From assembly GCA_022841825.1 (NCBI GenBank), contig JALHQT010000008.1:1-64000 (forward strand): 64,000 nucleotides of DNA, in the 5' to 3' direction. The first letter of the stretch is position 1. Every line of letters begins with the position of its first letter. Shown in pieces: positions 43,088-53,004 of the stretch. A model generated the notes under the pieces. The model ran no database searches and was not told the DNA's origin. It saw only the letters and a program-made list of their open reading frames with translations. This stretch comes from Anaerolineae bacterium (GTDB lineage Bacteria > Chloroflexota > Anaerolineae > Aggregatilineales > Phototrophicaceae). The position numbers and the translations under genes are program-made.

Positions 43088-45184
43088 ATGACTGCTGCAA
43101 GAACAGTGGCGCGCAAAACACCTGCGACCGAGACAGCGTTAGAGCTGAATACCCTGCATACCAACGCTGCCAACGCTCTGACCCTGCGCCTGGGCGCACA
43201 ACTCGACCTGATGGTTCTGGTGACCGAACTCGTCACCGCCATGAGTGAGACGACGCGACTCGGAAGTGTGGCATTACTCCTCATGGATGATGACGCTGCC
43301 GCGCTCAAGTTCCAGACTGCCAATAAGCCGGACGTCACTGCTTTGCTCCGGAACCAGCTTTATATCTCACTGAGATCGGGCGGGCACCCGGATGGAGATG
43401 CGGGTCTGGAACGCGGACGCTGCACAATCGTCAGACCGGACTCTCTGCCCGCCGACTCGGTGTTCCAAAGAGCTGCCTCACTTATCAGTCAGCCATTTCT
43501 GGTCGCCCCACTGCTCGTCGGCAGCCATTTGCAAGGCGCATTCCTGCTGTGGGGGCAAGAGACGGATGCCCCCCTGGACGAGTCGACTCTGGCGCTGGTG
43601 GAGACCCTGGCACCGACAGCGGCGATTGCGCTGGGGAATGCGCGCACCCACAGTGAGACGGTGGCAGAACTTGCGGACAAGATGAATGAACTCCGCATAC
43701 TGCGCCGCATCGACCGCGAGTTGATGGACACGATTGAACTTGAGCCTGTCTTCCTCCTCACGTTGGATTGGGCGATGCGTTTTACCAGCGCACAGGCTGC
43801 TTCGCTGGCACTGTATGACCAGGAATTGGATGAGCTGTACGGTTTTGTCGACAATGGTTACGATGTGCCGCAGGAGCAGATCAACCTCTTGCGCAGCACC
43901 TATGGCGGTGGTATCGCCCATCGTGCTGCGCGCAGCGGGCACGGCGAAATCGTGCCGGATGTCTCGCTCGACAACGACTATGTGCCTGTGTCTGCCAACA
44001 TGCGCTCGATGATGGCGGTCCCGGTCATGCGCAATGACAGGGTGATCGCGGTCATCACGATTGAAAGCCGTCGCCTGAACGGTTTTACCGATGCGCATGT
44101 CGAATTTGTCGAGAAACTCGCTTCTCGCGCGGGGGTAGCGATTGACAATGCGCGCCTCTATACCGATACATGGCGGGAACGCGAAAAGCTCTCTCGCATT
44201 CTCAGCGCGATTGCCGACCCAGTGATTGTGTTTGCTGCCGATGATCGGCTGGCGATGATCAACCAGTCGGCGCTGAATGTCTTCAAGCTGGCACCAGAGC
44301 AGCGCTATGAAGGGCGTTCGCTGGTAGAAGTGTTTGGCGTGGACGAATTTTGCAGCATGTTCCAACGCGCGAAAAGCGTGGGCGGGAGCAGCGAAGAGCT
44401 GAAGATGCAGGACGGGCGCACGTTCTACATTAACACCTCGTTGCACGAAGGGGTTGGCTGGGTTGTGGTCATGCACGACATTACACCGCTGAAACTGACC
44501 GATCAGCTCAAGACCGAGCTGGTGCAGACAGTCTCTCATGACCTGAAGCAGCCGCTTGGCGTGATGAACGGATATGTTGAATTGCTGCTTCTCCAGAACA
44601 AGCTGGATGCGACTGGCGAGACGTACGCGAACATGATTCTTCGTTCGATTGGTGCCATGCGCCAGCTTATCGACGACTTGCTCGACCTTGCGAAAATCGA
44701 GAGCGGCGTCAAGCTTGAACTGCATCCGACCCCGATTGCGACCATCATCTCGGAAAGTATCGATGCGACACGACTGATGGCTGAGAAGAACCATACGAAC
44801 GTCATCAACGACATCCGTGCCGATCTGCCGCCGGTTGCTGGGGATGCGCCTCGCCTGACACAGATCTTCAATAATCTGATTGGGAATGCCATTAAATACA
44901 GCCCGCCGCACAGCACCGTTCGCCTGAGTGCGCTCGTCACAGACAGCGCGCTGCGCATTGCCGTGCGTGATAATGGCATCGGCATTGCGCCGGAAGACCA
45001 GGCGCGAATCTTCGACCGCTTTTATCGCGTGCGTCGTTCAGAAACGAAGGACATCGAGGGCACAGGTTTAGGGCTGGCTATCGTCAAGCGATTGGTCGAA
45101 GCGCATGGCGGGCAAATAGGGATCGAAAGCCACCTGGGCGAAGGCACAACCTTCCATGTCAGCCTGCCGTTTGCCACAGGATGA
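43088..45184 (+). CDS. GAF-GAF-PAS sensor histidine kinase
   Basis: A 698-residue cytoplasmic kinase with no membrane span. Order: GAF (about 20-170), GAF (about 190-350), PAS (about 355-465), HisKA with phospho-acceptor H483 (VSHDLKQPLG) and HATPase_c with N box NNLIGNAIKYS, G1 DNGIGIAPED and G2 GTGLGLAIV. Gln replaces the usual Thr after the acceptor His-region HDLKQPL, an accepted variant. No response regulator is adjacent, so it is an orphan. The signal is probably a small molecule or chromophore bound by GAF. Confidence 0.9.
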   Translation: MTAARTVARKTPATETALELNTLHTNAANALTLRLGAQLDLMVLVTELVTAMSETTRLGSVALLLMDDDAAALKFQTANKPDVTALLRNQLYISLRSGGHPDGDAGLERGRCTIVRPDSLPADSVFQRAASLISQPFLVAPLLVGSHLQGAFLLWGQETDAPLDESTLALVETLAPTAAIALGNARTHSETVAELADKMNELRILRRIDRELMDTIELEPVFLLTLDWAMRFTSAQAASLALYDQELDELYGFVDNGYDVPQEQINLLRSTYGGGIAHRAARSGHGEIVPDVSLDNDYVPVSANMRSMMAVPVMRNDRVIAVITIESRRLNGFTDAHVEFVEKLASRAGVAIDNARLYTDTWREREKLSRILSAIADPVIVFAADDRLAMINQSALNVFKLAPEQRYEGRSLVEVFGVDEFCSMFQRAKSVGGSSEELKMQDGRTFYINTSLHEGVGWVVVMHDITPLKLTDQLKTELVQTVSHDLKQPLGVMNGYVELLLLQNKLDATGETYANMILRSIGAMRQLIDDLLDLAKIESGVKLELHPTPIATIISESIDATRLMAEKNHTNVINDIRADLPPVAGDAPRLTQIFNNLIGNAIKYSPPHSTVRLSALVTDSALRIAVRDNGIGIAPEDQARIFDRFYRVRRSETKDIEGTGLGLAIVKRLVEAHGGQIGIESHLGEGTTFHVSLPFATG

Positions 45185-45198
45185 CGCAGGGTTTGCCC

Positions 45199-45226
45199 TT
45201 GACGGTGCAGGAATCTTTGCTAGTAT
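45199..45226 (+). promoter_or_regulatory. Promoter of tRNA-Leu
   Basis: TTGACG, a 16-base spacer and TAGTAT (45221-45226), with TGC before the -10 box. The tRNA begins 14 bases downstream. Confidence 0.75.
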
Positions 45227-45239
45227 GAACACACTCCAT

Positions 45240-45323
45240 GCCGACGTGGCGGAATTGGCAGACGCGCTACGTTCAGGGCGTAGTTCTCGCAAGGGAGTGT
45301 GGGTTCGACTCCCACCGTCGGCA
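45240..45323 (+). tRNA. tRNA-Leu(CAG)
   Basis: An 84-base class II tRNA with a long variable arm. The acceptor stem GCCGACG pairs with CGTCGGC, discriminator A. The anticodon stem CTACG/CGTAG encloses TTCAGGG, giving CAG. The T arm reads GTGGGTTCGACTCCCAC. CCA is not encoded. Confidence 0.95.
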
Positions 45324-45326
45324 CAA

Positions 45327-45352
45327 AAGCTCAGGTTTTCCTGGGCTTTTTC
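45327..45352 (+). terminator. Terminator of tRNA-Leu
   Basis: AAGCTCAGG, a TTTT loop and CCTGGGCTT followed by TTTCG. It starts 4 bases after the tRNA. Confidence 0.8.
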
Positions 45353-45407
45353 GTTTCGCGGGAGGTGTGGCATAGGCGTCTTGGCATTAGCAGGGTAAAA
45401 TGCCCTC

Positions 45408-45887
45408 ATGACACTCGCGAATAGCCCCGTCCCACCCAAGAAGACCTCGCGCGCGAATGACCCCCGCAAGGCAACAGCGCTGCGCTCACCCTCCAGCCTC
45501 CAGTTTCTCTTCGCGGCGATCATCGCCATTGCGTTGATTCTTGCCATCAACTTCAGCAGCAGGATTGCTTCCGGGCAGCCGCTTCAGCAAACCTATGATC
45601 AGGTGAATGCTGAATTGTCTGAACTGCGCCAGCAGCAGTTGGCGCTTACGCAGGAGCGTGATTACGTACGGAGCGACGCTTATGTCGAACGATGGGCGCG
45701 GAGCGAAGGCAAGCTGATACGCCCCGGCGAAGTGCTCTATGTGCCCGTGCCGGCGGCGGCGAGCCAGGGAGCAGAGCAGGCGGGGAATGAGAGTCTGGGG
45801 ATTGAGGTCGAGACCACACCGCGCGAGCCTGATCCCTGGTTAATTTGGTGGCGTCTGTTCTTTGACATGGCACCGCCGGAATTCTAA
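45408..45887 (+). CDS. FtsB/DivIC-like septum protein
   Basis: A 159-residue bitopic protein. A basic cytoplasmic tail of about 30 residues is followed by one span (about 33-50), then a coiled coil (QQTYDQVNAELSELRQQQLALTQE) and the YVERWARSEGKLIRPGEVLY motif typical of the FtsB/DivIC family. FtsB/DivIC links FtsL and FtsQ/DivIB in the divisome. The tail is longer than usual. The glycosyltransferase gene follows on the same strand. Confidence 0.8.
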   Translation: MTLANSPVPPKKTSRANDPRKATALRSPSSLQFLFAAIIAIALILAINFSSRIASGQPLQQTYDQVNAELSELRQQQLALTQERDYVRSDAYVERWARSEGKLIRPGEVLYVPVPAAASQGAEQAGNESLGIEVETTPREPDPWLIWWRLFFDMAPPEF

Positions 45888-45955
45888 CGTGACTCTCTTC
45901 CCACTTCCGTGTTGTATATAGCGTTCGGACTCCCCTCACCTGGAGTGGTTTCTTC

Positions 45956-47089
45956 ATGCGCGTTGCGCTCTTCACTGAGACTTTTTTGCCCAAGACAGAC
46001 GGTATCGTCACCATCATCTGCCTGCTTCTCGACCATCTGACCAAGCGGAATGTCGAAACGGTCATCGTGGCACCCAAGATGGGGATCGAGCGCTATCACG
46101 AAACGCGCGTGATCGGTGTCCCCGGCGTGACATTTCCGTTGTACCCCGAGCTTCGCGTGGGTCCACCGACCTTAAGCACGTATCACGAGGTCAAGCGCTT
46201 TCAGCCGGATGTCGTGCACCTCATCCACCCCGCCCTGATCGGCATCCCGGGTTTGTGGATGGGGCGACATCTCAAAGTGCCGGTGCTGGCGTCGTTTCAT
46301 CTCGACCTGGCGCGCATGGCGCACCACTTCAACATTGGGTTCGTCGAGCCAGCGGTCGATTATCTGACCAAGGCTGTCTTCAATGCTGCGGATTATTCGT
46401 TAGCACCGTCGCGTCCTGTCTACGACTATATGACCAACATTGGCATTCAGAATGTTGGACTGTGGAAACGTGGGGTGGATGCGGCGAAGTTCAATCCACG
46501 ATTTCGTAATGCAGAGATGCGACGCAAACTGGCAGATGGACACGATAACGATGTGCTGCTGCTGTACGTCGGACGCTTGTCGAACGAGAAACAGCTTGAT
46601 CATCTGAAGCCCGTGCTGGAACAGGTGCCGGGGGTCCGGTTGGCGCTGGTCGGTGATGGTCCCGCGCGCGATGATCTGAAGTCCCTGTTCAGCGGGCTTC
46701 CTGTCAACTTCGTGGGATACCTGCGTGGAGAGGCACTTTCACAAGCTTATGCAAGTGCTGACATGTTCGTCTTCCCGTCGGCGATGGAGACATTTGGGCT
46801 GGTCGTGGTGGAAGCCATGGCTGCTGGGCTTCCGGTGGTCGCCTCGCGCGTCGGCGGCGTGCGTGATGTCATCACGGAGGGATTAAACGGCTATTCTTAC
46901 AACAGTGGCGATATCCCTGCGCTGGTTGAAGGCGTCAGGCGAATTGCTGCGGATCGCAGTCGTATGGCACAGATGGGGCTGGCAGCACGCGCATTTGCGG
47001 AAACACAGACCTGGGACAGCATGATGGATGAGGTCATCACGCGCTATCAGCACCTCATCCACCATCAGCGCGCGACTTTGAGCGCCTAG
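45956..47089 (+). CDS. GT4-family glycosyltransferase
   Basis: A 377-residue GT-B fold enzyme. The N-terminus MRVALFTETFLPKTDGIV and the C-terminal E-x7-E region (PSAMETFGLVVVEAMAAGLPVVAS) are those of retaining GT4 enzymes of the MgtA/PimB/SQDG-synthase type, which add sugars to lipid acceptors. LLYVGRLSNEKQLD is the nucleotide-binding strand. It probably makes a membrane glycolipid; donor and acceptor cannot be read from sequence. Confidence 0.85.
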   Translation: MRVALFTETFLPKTDGIVTIICLLLDHLTKRNVETVIVAPKMGIERYHETRVIGVPGVTFPLYPELRVGPPTLSTYHEVKRFQPDVVHLIHPALIGIPGLWMGRHLKVPVLASFHLDLARMAHHFNIGFVEPAVDYLTKAVFNAADYSLAPSRPVYDYMTNIGIQNVGLWKRGVDAAKFNPRFRNAEMRRKLADGHDNDVLLLYVGRLSNEKQLDHLKPVLEQVPGVRLALVGDGPARDDLKSLFSGLPVNFVGYLRGEALSQAYASADMFVFPSAMETFGLVVVEAMAAGLPVVASRVGGVRDVITEGLNGYSYNSGDIPALVEGVRRIAADRSRMAQMGLAARAFAETQTWDSMMDEVITRYQHLIHHQRATLSA

Positions 47090-47111
47090 CGAACGCCATA
47101 TTCGGCATCCC

Positions 47112-48251
47112 CTACTGATCGCCGCCCAGTACGTCCATCAGCCGGTCGAAGAAGCCTTTGCCATTGCGCTGAGGATGAACCTCACTGCCGAAGGTCTGGG
47201 CGAGCTGCTCGAACAACCGACGTTGGTCGTCGGTCAGGCGCGCCGGAATTTCGACATTGATGAAGACAATCTGATCGCCCCGCCCGCTGGTCGTTCCATC
47301 CGTGCGCAGACGGGGGATACCTTTACCACGAACGCGGAACTGTTTGCCCGTTTGGGTTCCCGGAGGGACGAGCAGCTCGGCAGTGCCATCGACTGTTGGC
47401 ACATCAATGCGATCGCCCAGGGCTGCCTGGGCGACGTTGATATTGACATCCAGAATGATGTCATTGTCTTTGCGCTTGAAGTATTCATGATTTTCGACAT
47501 GCAGGACGGCATACAAGTTGCCTTTCGGCGCTCCTGCGTCACCCGCGTCGCCTTCACCGCGAATCTGGATTTGCAGCCCTTCTCGTACGCCAGGGGGAAT
47601 GGGCAGCGTGTAGGTGATGGTATTGCGCACGCGACCATTGCCTCGGCAGGTGTGACACGGGCTTTGGACGACTTCTCCGCGTCCCTGGCAGCGCGTACAA
47701 GTCTGTACCTGGATCATCGTCCCCAGCATGGTTTGCGTCGGGCGGCGGATTTCGCCCGTCCCGCTGCATTCAGGGCAGCGTGTCAGAGATGTGCCCGGCT
47801 CCGCACCATTGCCGCTGCATGTGCCGCACGTCTCCAGCCGCTCGAAAGAGACCTCTTTTTCGACCCCGAACACCGACTCTGTAAATGTAATGTGGACATC
47901 TACCCGGCGATCTTGTCCGGGTCGTGGACCCTTGCGGCGTGAAGAACGCGAATTGGTGAAAGCACCGAAGAATTCCTCAAAGATTTCCTCAAAACCCGCG
48001 AAACCCGCTCCAGCACCGCCATAACCTGCGCCACCCACCCCGGCATGACCGAAGCGGTCATAGCGCGCGCGCTGGTCATCGTCACTGAGTACTTGATAGG
48101 CTTCGTTAATCTCTTGGAACTTTTGATGCGCTTCCTGGCTTTTGTTCACGTCCGGGTGCCACTCGCGCGCGAGTTTGCGAAACGCCTGCTTGATGTCATC
48201 TTTGCCAGCGCTGCGCTGAACGCCCAGTATCTCGTAGTAGTCGCGTGCCAT
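47112..48251 (-). CDS. dnaJ: Chaperone DnaJ
   Basis: A 379-residue type I Hsp40. The J domain has [13 protein letters not shown] and the HPD motif (REWHPDVN). A Gly/Phe region (about 75-105) and four CxxCxGxG zinc motifs ([32 protein letters not shown]) precede the C-terminal substrate domains. The start at 48251 is fixed by the J domain; the frame extends upstream without homology. It delivers clients to DnaK, whose gene lies 2 kb away on the same strand beyond a plus-strand kinase gene. Confidence 0.95.
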   Translation of the reverse strand: MARDYYEILGVQRSAGKDDIKQAFRKLAREWHPDVNKSQEAHQKFQEINEAYQVLSDDDQRARYDRFGHAGVGGAGYGGAGAGFAGFEEIFEEFFGAFTNSRSSRRKGPRPGQDRRVDVHITFTESVFGVEKEVSFERLETCGTCSGNGAEPGTSLTRCPECSGTGEIRRPTQTMLGTMIQVQTCTRCQGRGEVVQSPCHTCRGNGRVRNTITYTLPIPPGVREGLQIQIRGEGDAGDAGAPKGNLYAVLHVENHEYFKRKDNDIILDVNINVAQAALGDRIDVPTVDGTAELLVPPGTQTGKQFRVRGKGIPRLRTDGTTSGRGDQIVFINVEIPARLTDDQRRLFEQLAQTFGSEVHPQRNGKGFFDRLMDVLGGDQ

Positions 48252-48458
48252 GGCTGTTCCAGGGTGAATCAGAAAATCAATGCAATAATCATAGTCTCGC
48301 ATCGATCTGCCCTCGCGTCCAGAGGTCGGGCGAATTTCTGATGACCCTCTTACATGCGCAGTTGCTGAATCCATGACACATGTCTATACGCAGATTTTGG
48401 TCAGCCTATGTTAAATTAGCTATTGGCGTGAAATCTATATATCGGTAGTACAGACGGA

Positions 48459-50261
48459 ATGGCACACGCTGAGTTTTTCGATCTCTCAACCGACTTTCTC
48501 TGCGAACTGAACCCAGACGGCGAATTCTTGGATGTCAACCAGAGTTGCCTGCGTATACTCGGTTTGGAGCGATCGGACTTGTTGGGGAAGCGCCTGAGCG
48601 ATTTTGTGGAAGCGACAGATGGCAGCATCATCGAACACGCACTTCGCCGTCTGGTGACCGAAACGAAATCACAATGTGATGTAACGCTGCTTCAACGCGG
48701 TGGCAAGAAGAACCTCATCAACTGGTCGTTCTACGCGCGCGAGTCAGGGCGAATTCTGGCGGTCGGCGAAGACCGAGGTCTTGAGGATGCGCTGGGGAAA
48801 GTGCTCCAGGCGACCATAGAAAAGTCCGCCTCGCTTTTGGAAGCGATCAGCGACGGTTTCATGATTGTCGACGGCGAAGGATATGTCATCGACATCAACT
48901 CCGAGGGCGAACGAATCCTTCAACGATCGTATAGTCGCCTCGTCGGCAAACGACTGATTTCGGACATACCAGATGTCGTTGACACCAACACCTATATCGC
49001 GTACATGGCGGCTTTCCGCGAAGACAAGCCCTTTACAGTTACGGAGTATTATTCGTTCCTGAATGCGTGGCTGCAAGTACGCGGGTACCCCACTGAAGAA
49101 GGCTATGCCATCTACTTCAAGGACGTGACCGCGCAGGTTGAGGCGGAAGAGAAACTCCGCCAAAGTGAGGAGCGTTATCGCGGGATCGTGGACAGCCAGG
49201 TAGACCTGGTGTGCCGCTATTTGCCGGATACCACGTTGACCTTCGTCAATGATGCCTATTGTCAATTCTTCGGCAAGACGCGCGATGATCTCCTGGGTGC
49301 AAGTTTTCTGCCGCTGTCCGCCGCATCCCATTACGAGCGCATCATGTCACGAATTGACGACCTGATGCGGGGCGCGAAACCGGGCGTAAGTGAAGTGCCG
49401 ACGGTGAATTCGGATGGCGCTGCTCGCTGGATTGAGTGGGTCGATCACGGGATTACCGACGAGCGCGGCAACGTGATCGCAATTCAGGCGGTCGGGCGCG
49501 ACATCACACGGGCGAAGAAAGCGGAAGAAGAGCGCATGTATGTGCAGTCGCTCGAAGTGGAACTGGCGAAAGAACGCGAGTTGCGGGAGTTTAAGGATCG
49601 ATTCGTCTCGCTGGTTTCGCACGAGTTTCGCACGCCGCTCTCGATCATACGGACATCAACCGAGATTCTCTCGCGGTACATTGACAAACTCTCGCCAGAA
49701 CGGATTAAGGAAAAGCTGGCGAGCGTCGAAGAGCAGGTCATGCGGATGTTCAGTCTGATGGACGACGTGCTGCTCATCAGCAAGGGCAGCGCAAAGAAGA
49801 TTGCATTCCAACCAGAGCCGCTCAATATTCTGGAATTCTGTGAGCGTATCATCGAAAACATGCGTATGTCTGACCAGGGACGGCACACATTCGCCTTGGC
49901 GACTCAGGGCTTGAATGGCAACTTGCCATTGGACCGCCGTCTTCTGGAGCATATTCTGATTAACCTGCTCTCAAATGCTGCCAAGTATTCTTCAGAAGGA
50001 ATGCCAATTTCGCTGGATGTCGACAAAAACGAGCAATGCCTGAGCTTTCGCGTCAGCGATCACGGCATCGGTATTCCGTTGGCTGACAGTGAGCGCCTGT
50101 TTGAGGCGTTTCATCGTGCGAGTAACGTGGGCGATATCAGCGGCACAGGTCTGGGGCTAACCATCGTGCGGCAGAGTGTGGAAGCGCATGGCGGGACAAT
50201 TGCCTTTGAAACGGAAGTCGGCAAGGGGACGACCTTTGTCGTGACGATCCCCCTATCATGA
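48459..50261 (+). CDS. Multi-PAS sensor histidine kinase
   Basis: A 600-residue cytoplasmic kinase. Three PAS domains are visible (about 1-110, 125-230 and 235-355), followed by HisKA with H388 (SLVSHEFRTPLS) and HATPase_c (NLLSNAAKYS, DHGIGIPLAD, GTGLGLTIV). It has no receiver domain and no adjacent response regulator. It is inserted between dnaJ and grpE-dnaK on the opposite strand. Confidence 0.9.
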   Translation: MAHAEFFDLSTDFLCELNPDGEFLDVNQSCLRILGLERSDLLGKRLSDFVEATDGSIIEHALRRLVTETKSQCDVTLLQRGGKKNLINWSFYARESGRILAVGEDRGLEDALGKVLQATIEKSASLLEAISDGFMIVDGEGYVIDINSEGERILQRSYSRLVGKRLISDIPDVVDTNTYIAYMAAFREDKPFTVTEYYSFLNAWLQVRGYPTEEGYAIYFKDVTAQVEAEEKLRQSEERYRGIVDSQVDLVCRYLPDTTLTFVNDAYCQFFGKTRDDLLGASFLPLSAASHYERIMSRIDDLMRGAKPGVSEVPTVNSDGAARWIEWVDHGITDERGNVIAIQAVGRDITRAKKAEEERMYVQSLEVELAKERELREFKDRFVSLVSHEFRTPLSIIRTSTEILSRYIDKLSPERIKEKLASVEEQVMRMFSLMDDVLLISKGSAKKIAFQPEPLNILEFCERIIENMRMSDQGRHTFALATQGLNGNLPLDRRLLEHILINLLSNAAKYSSEGMPISLDVDKNEQCLSFRVSDHGIGIPLADSERLFEAFHRASNVGDISGTGLGLTIVRQSVEAHGGTIAFETEVGKGTTFVVTIPLS

Positions 50262-50271
50262 CGAAGGGGTC

Positions 50272-50291
50272 GGGCGGACACACGTCCGCCC
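50272..50291. repeat. REP-like palindrome
   Basis: GGGCGGAC, a 4-base ACAC loop and GTCCGCCC. It lies between the convergent kinase and dnaK genes and can act as a hairpin in both transcripts. Confidence 0.75.
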
Positions 50292-50313
50292 TTACCCTCG
50301 CCGCTATCGGCAA

Positions 50314-52197
50314 TTATGCCTCGCGGAATTCACCTTCGACGACATCTTCGTTCGGCTTGCCGCCGTTGGGCTGCGCTTCACCGGGCTGGGCGGTCTCTTC
50401 ATAGAGCTTGCCGCCGAGCGTCTGGACGTGGTTCATCAGCGCCTGCGTTGCCGCGTTCAGGCGATCCAGGTCTTCGCCGCCTTCAGCATCACGCACGTCC
50501 TTGATCAGCTCCTCAGTCCGCTGCTTGGCGTCTGCCGGGAGGCGGTCGTTGAAGTCGCGCAGGAACTTTTCGGCGGTGAAGATGGCGCTTTCCGCCTGGT
50601 TGCGCGTTTCGACCTGCTGCTTCTTCTTCTCGTCTTCCGCCGCGTGCGACTGCGCTTCCTTGACCATGCGCTGGATCTCGGCTTCGCTCAGACCGCTGCT
50701 GGCGGTAATGGTGATGCGCTGTTCGCGCCCGGTCGCCTTATCGCGCGCGCTGACGTTGATGATGCCGTTGGCGTCGATGTCAAAGGTGACTTCGACCTGC
50801 GGGATGCCGCGCGGCGCGGGCGGGATACCGTCGAGGATGAACTTGCCGAGCGACTTGTTATCCGCCGCCATCGGGCGTTCGCCCTGAACGACGTGGATTT
50901 CGACCTGCGTCTGATTATCCGCTGCGGTCGAGAAGACCTGGCTCTTCTTGGTCGGGATGGTCGTATTGCGCTCGATGAGCGGGGTCGCCACGCCGCCAAG
51001 CGTCTCGACGCTCAGGGAGAGCGGTGTCACGTCGAGCAGCAGAATGTCCTTGACATCGCCGCGCAGCACGCCCGCCTGGATGGCGGCTCCGACGCCCACG
51101 ACTTCATCCGGATTGACGCCCTTGTTCGGCTCTTTGCCGAAGAACGCTTTGACGGCTTCCTGCACGGCAGGCATACGGGTCATACCACCGACGAGGACGA
51201 CCGCATTGATGTCCTTGATGTCCACGCCCGCATCCTTGATCGCCGCCTTGCATGGGTCGATGCTGCGCTGGATCATGTGCGCGACCATGCTCTCCATCTT
51301 GGCGCGGCTCAACTGCATGTTGAGGTGCTTGGGACCCGACGCATCCGCCGTGATGAACGGCAGGTTGATCTCGGTCGTCAGCACGCTCGACAGCTCGATC
51401 TTGGCGCGCTCTGCCGCCTCCTTAAGACGCTGAAGCGCCTGGCGGTCGTTGCGCAGGTCGATGCCCTGGTCTTTCTTGAACTCTTCGGCGATCCAGTTGA
51501 TGATGACTTCGTCGAAGTTATCGCCACCCAGGTAGGTGTCGCCGTTGGTGCTGCGGACTTCAAAGACGCCATCGCCGACTTCGAGGACTGAGATGTCGAA
51601 GGTGCCGCCGCCGAGGTCATAGACCGCGATCAGCTCGTTCTTGCGCTCGCCGAGACCATACGCCAGCGAAGAGGCGGTCGGCTCGTTGATGATGCGCAGC
51701 ACGTCCAAGCCCGCGATACGACCCGCGTCCTTGGTGGCGTTGCGCTGCGCGTCGTTGAAGTACGCCGGGACGGTGATGACCGCCTGATCGACCGTTTCGC
51801 CGAGGTATGCCTCGGCGTCCGCCTTGATCTTCTGAAGGATCATGGCGCTGACTTCCGGCGGGCTGTATTCCTTGCCGCCCATGTGAACGCGCACATCGCC
51901 ATTCGGCGCAGCGCTCACCTTATAGGGCACGAACTTGATGGCGCGTTGGACTTCCGGGTCGTCGAACTTGCGACCCATGAAGCGCTTGACGGAGAAAACG
52001 GTGTTCTCCGGGTTAATGACTGCCTGGTTACGAGCGACCTTGCCGACCAGGCGCTCCCCCGTCTTGGGGTTGATGGCGACCACCGAGGGGATCAGCCGTC
52101 CGCCTTCCGCCGAAGGGATGACCGTCGGCTCGCCGCCTTCCATCACGGCGACGACCGAGTTGGTCGTGCCGAGGTCAATTCCGATAATACGTCCCAT
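50314..52197 (-). CDS. dnaK: Chaperone DnaK (Hsp70)
   Basis: A 627-residue Hsp70. Nucleotide-binding motifs [33 protein letters not shown] and [14 protein letters not shown] are intact, as is the substrate-binding domain ([18 protein letters not shown]). The C-terminus ends in an acidic [11 protein letters not shown], like the conserved EEVD-type tail of bacterial DnaK. It folds proteins with DnaJ and GrpE. It is downstream of grpE with an 88-base gap. No CIRCE element was found, so heat control is unclear. Confidence 0.97.
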   Translation of the reverse strand: MGRIIGIDLGTTNSVVAVMEGGEPTVIPSAEGGRLIPSVVAINPKTGERLVGKVARNQAVINPENTVFSVKRFMGRKFDDPEVQRAIKFVPYKVSAAPNGDVRVHMGGKEYSPPEVSAMILQKIKADAEAYLGETVDQAVITVPAYFNDAQRNATKDAGRIAGLDVLRIINEPTASSLAYGLGERKNELIAVYDLGGGTFDISVLEVGDGVFEVRSTNGDTYLGGDNFDEVIINWIAEEFKKDQGIDLRNDRQALQRLKEAAERAKIELSSVLTTEINLPFITADASGPKHLNMQLSRAKMESMVAHMIQRSIDPCKAAIKDAGVDIKDINAVVLVGGMTRMPAVQEAVKAFFGKEPNKGVNPDEVVGVGAAIQAGVLRGDVKDILLLDVTPLSLSVETLGGVATPLIERNTTIPTKKSQVFSTAADNQTQVEIHVVQGERPMAADNKSLGKFILDGIPPAPRGIPQVEVTFDIDANGIINVSARDKATGREQRITITASSGLSEAEIQRMVKEAQSHAAEDEKKKQQVETRNQAESAIFTAEKFLRDFNDRLPADAKQRTEELIKDVRDAEGGEDLDRLNAATQALMNHVQTLGGKLYEETAQPGEAQPNGGKPNEDVVEGEFREA

Positions 52198-52285
52198 GTT
52201 TGCCTATGCTCCTCTAGTCGTGACAGGTGGAAAGTGAAGGGTTAGAAGTGAAGGCGGTCTGATTCGCCATGCCAACATGAGACTT

Positions 52286-52828
52286 CTAACTCTTGACTCG
52301 GACAAGTGCTGGTCTCAGAACTCTGTCGCCAATCAGGTAACCGCGCTGCATGGTGACTGTGACCTGCCCGCTTGGCGCGTCGCCGGCGTCATCGCTGCCG
52401 ATCGCCTCGTGGCGATTGGGGTCGAACATCTCGCCGACCGGATCGAAGCTGGTGACGCCGTTGTCTTCCAGCATCTTGTAGAGTTTGCGCTGCACCATCG
52501 ACACGCCGCCGACCCAGGGGTTATCCTTGATGTCGTCGGGGATGCTGGTCAGCGCGCGGTCGAAGTCGTCGATGATCGGCAGCACATTCTTGAGCGCCAA
52601 GCCCATCGAGACCTCGCGGTTTTCCTGAATCTCGCGTTCGATGCGTTTCTTATAGTTGGTGAATTCCGCACGGGCGCGCTGCCAACCTTCGAGATACTCC
52701 TGCGCCTGCTTCTGCGCGGCTTCGAGCTGCGTCCGCGCCGAGTCATCACCGACGACCGGGGCAGCCCCCTGCGCAGGCGTATCGCCCGTTTCCACAGCGT
52801 CGTTGACCGTTGTTTCGTCTGCGCTCAC
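52286..52828 (-). CDS. grpE: Nucleotide exchange factor GrpE
   Basis: A 180-residue protein that releases ADP from DnaK. A GTG start at 52828 follows AGGAAGGG by 4-5 bases; upstream codons lack homology. An acidic N-terminal stretch precedes the long helix (EYLEGWQRARAEFTNYKKRIERE) and the beta domain FDPNRHEAIG, the family signature. It is the first gene of the grpE-dnaK pair. Confidence 0.93.
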   Translation of the reverse strand: MSADETTVNDAVETGDTPAQGAAPVVGDDSARTQLEAAQKQAQEYLEGWQRARAEFTNYKKRIEREIQENREVSMGLALKNVLPIIDDFDRALTSIPDDIKDNPWVGGVSMVQRKLYKMLEDNGVTSFDPVGEMFDPNRHEAIGSDDAGDAPSGQVTVTMQRGYLIGDRVLRPALVRVKS

Positions 52829-53004
52829 ACGTAACCCTTCCTGAAATCTCGAATGATGACCAATACAAAAACTCCACAAGCGTGAATACCATGAAGTGTA
52901 GCGACGCTGCAATAGAATCATGTTAACAACGTCTCAATTGTGTGTTGGTAGTGGGGGAAAAATTGGCATCAGGCGAAGCGATCTCCGCCCGAAACGCGTA
53001 GACG

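Noticed and set aside
43478-44911. A 477-codon frame antisense to the GAF-GAF-PAS kinase
   Set aside because: No domain and no ribosome site; the kinase on the other strand is complete.
50428-51591. A 387-codon frame antisense to dnaK
   Set aside because: Antisense frames of dnaK are a known artefact of its codon bias; no independent evidence for a protein.
52829-53004. CIRCE (HrcA) operator before grpE
   Set aside because: I looked for TTAGCACTC-N9-GAGTGCTAA and found nothing close; heat control cannot be assigned.
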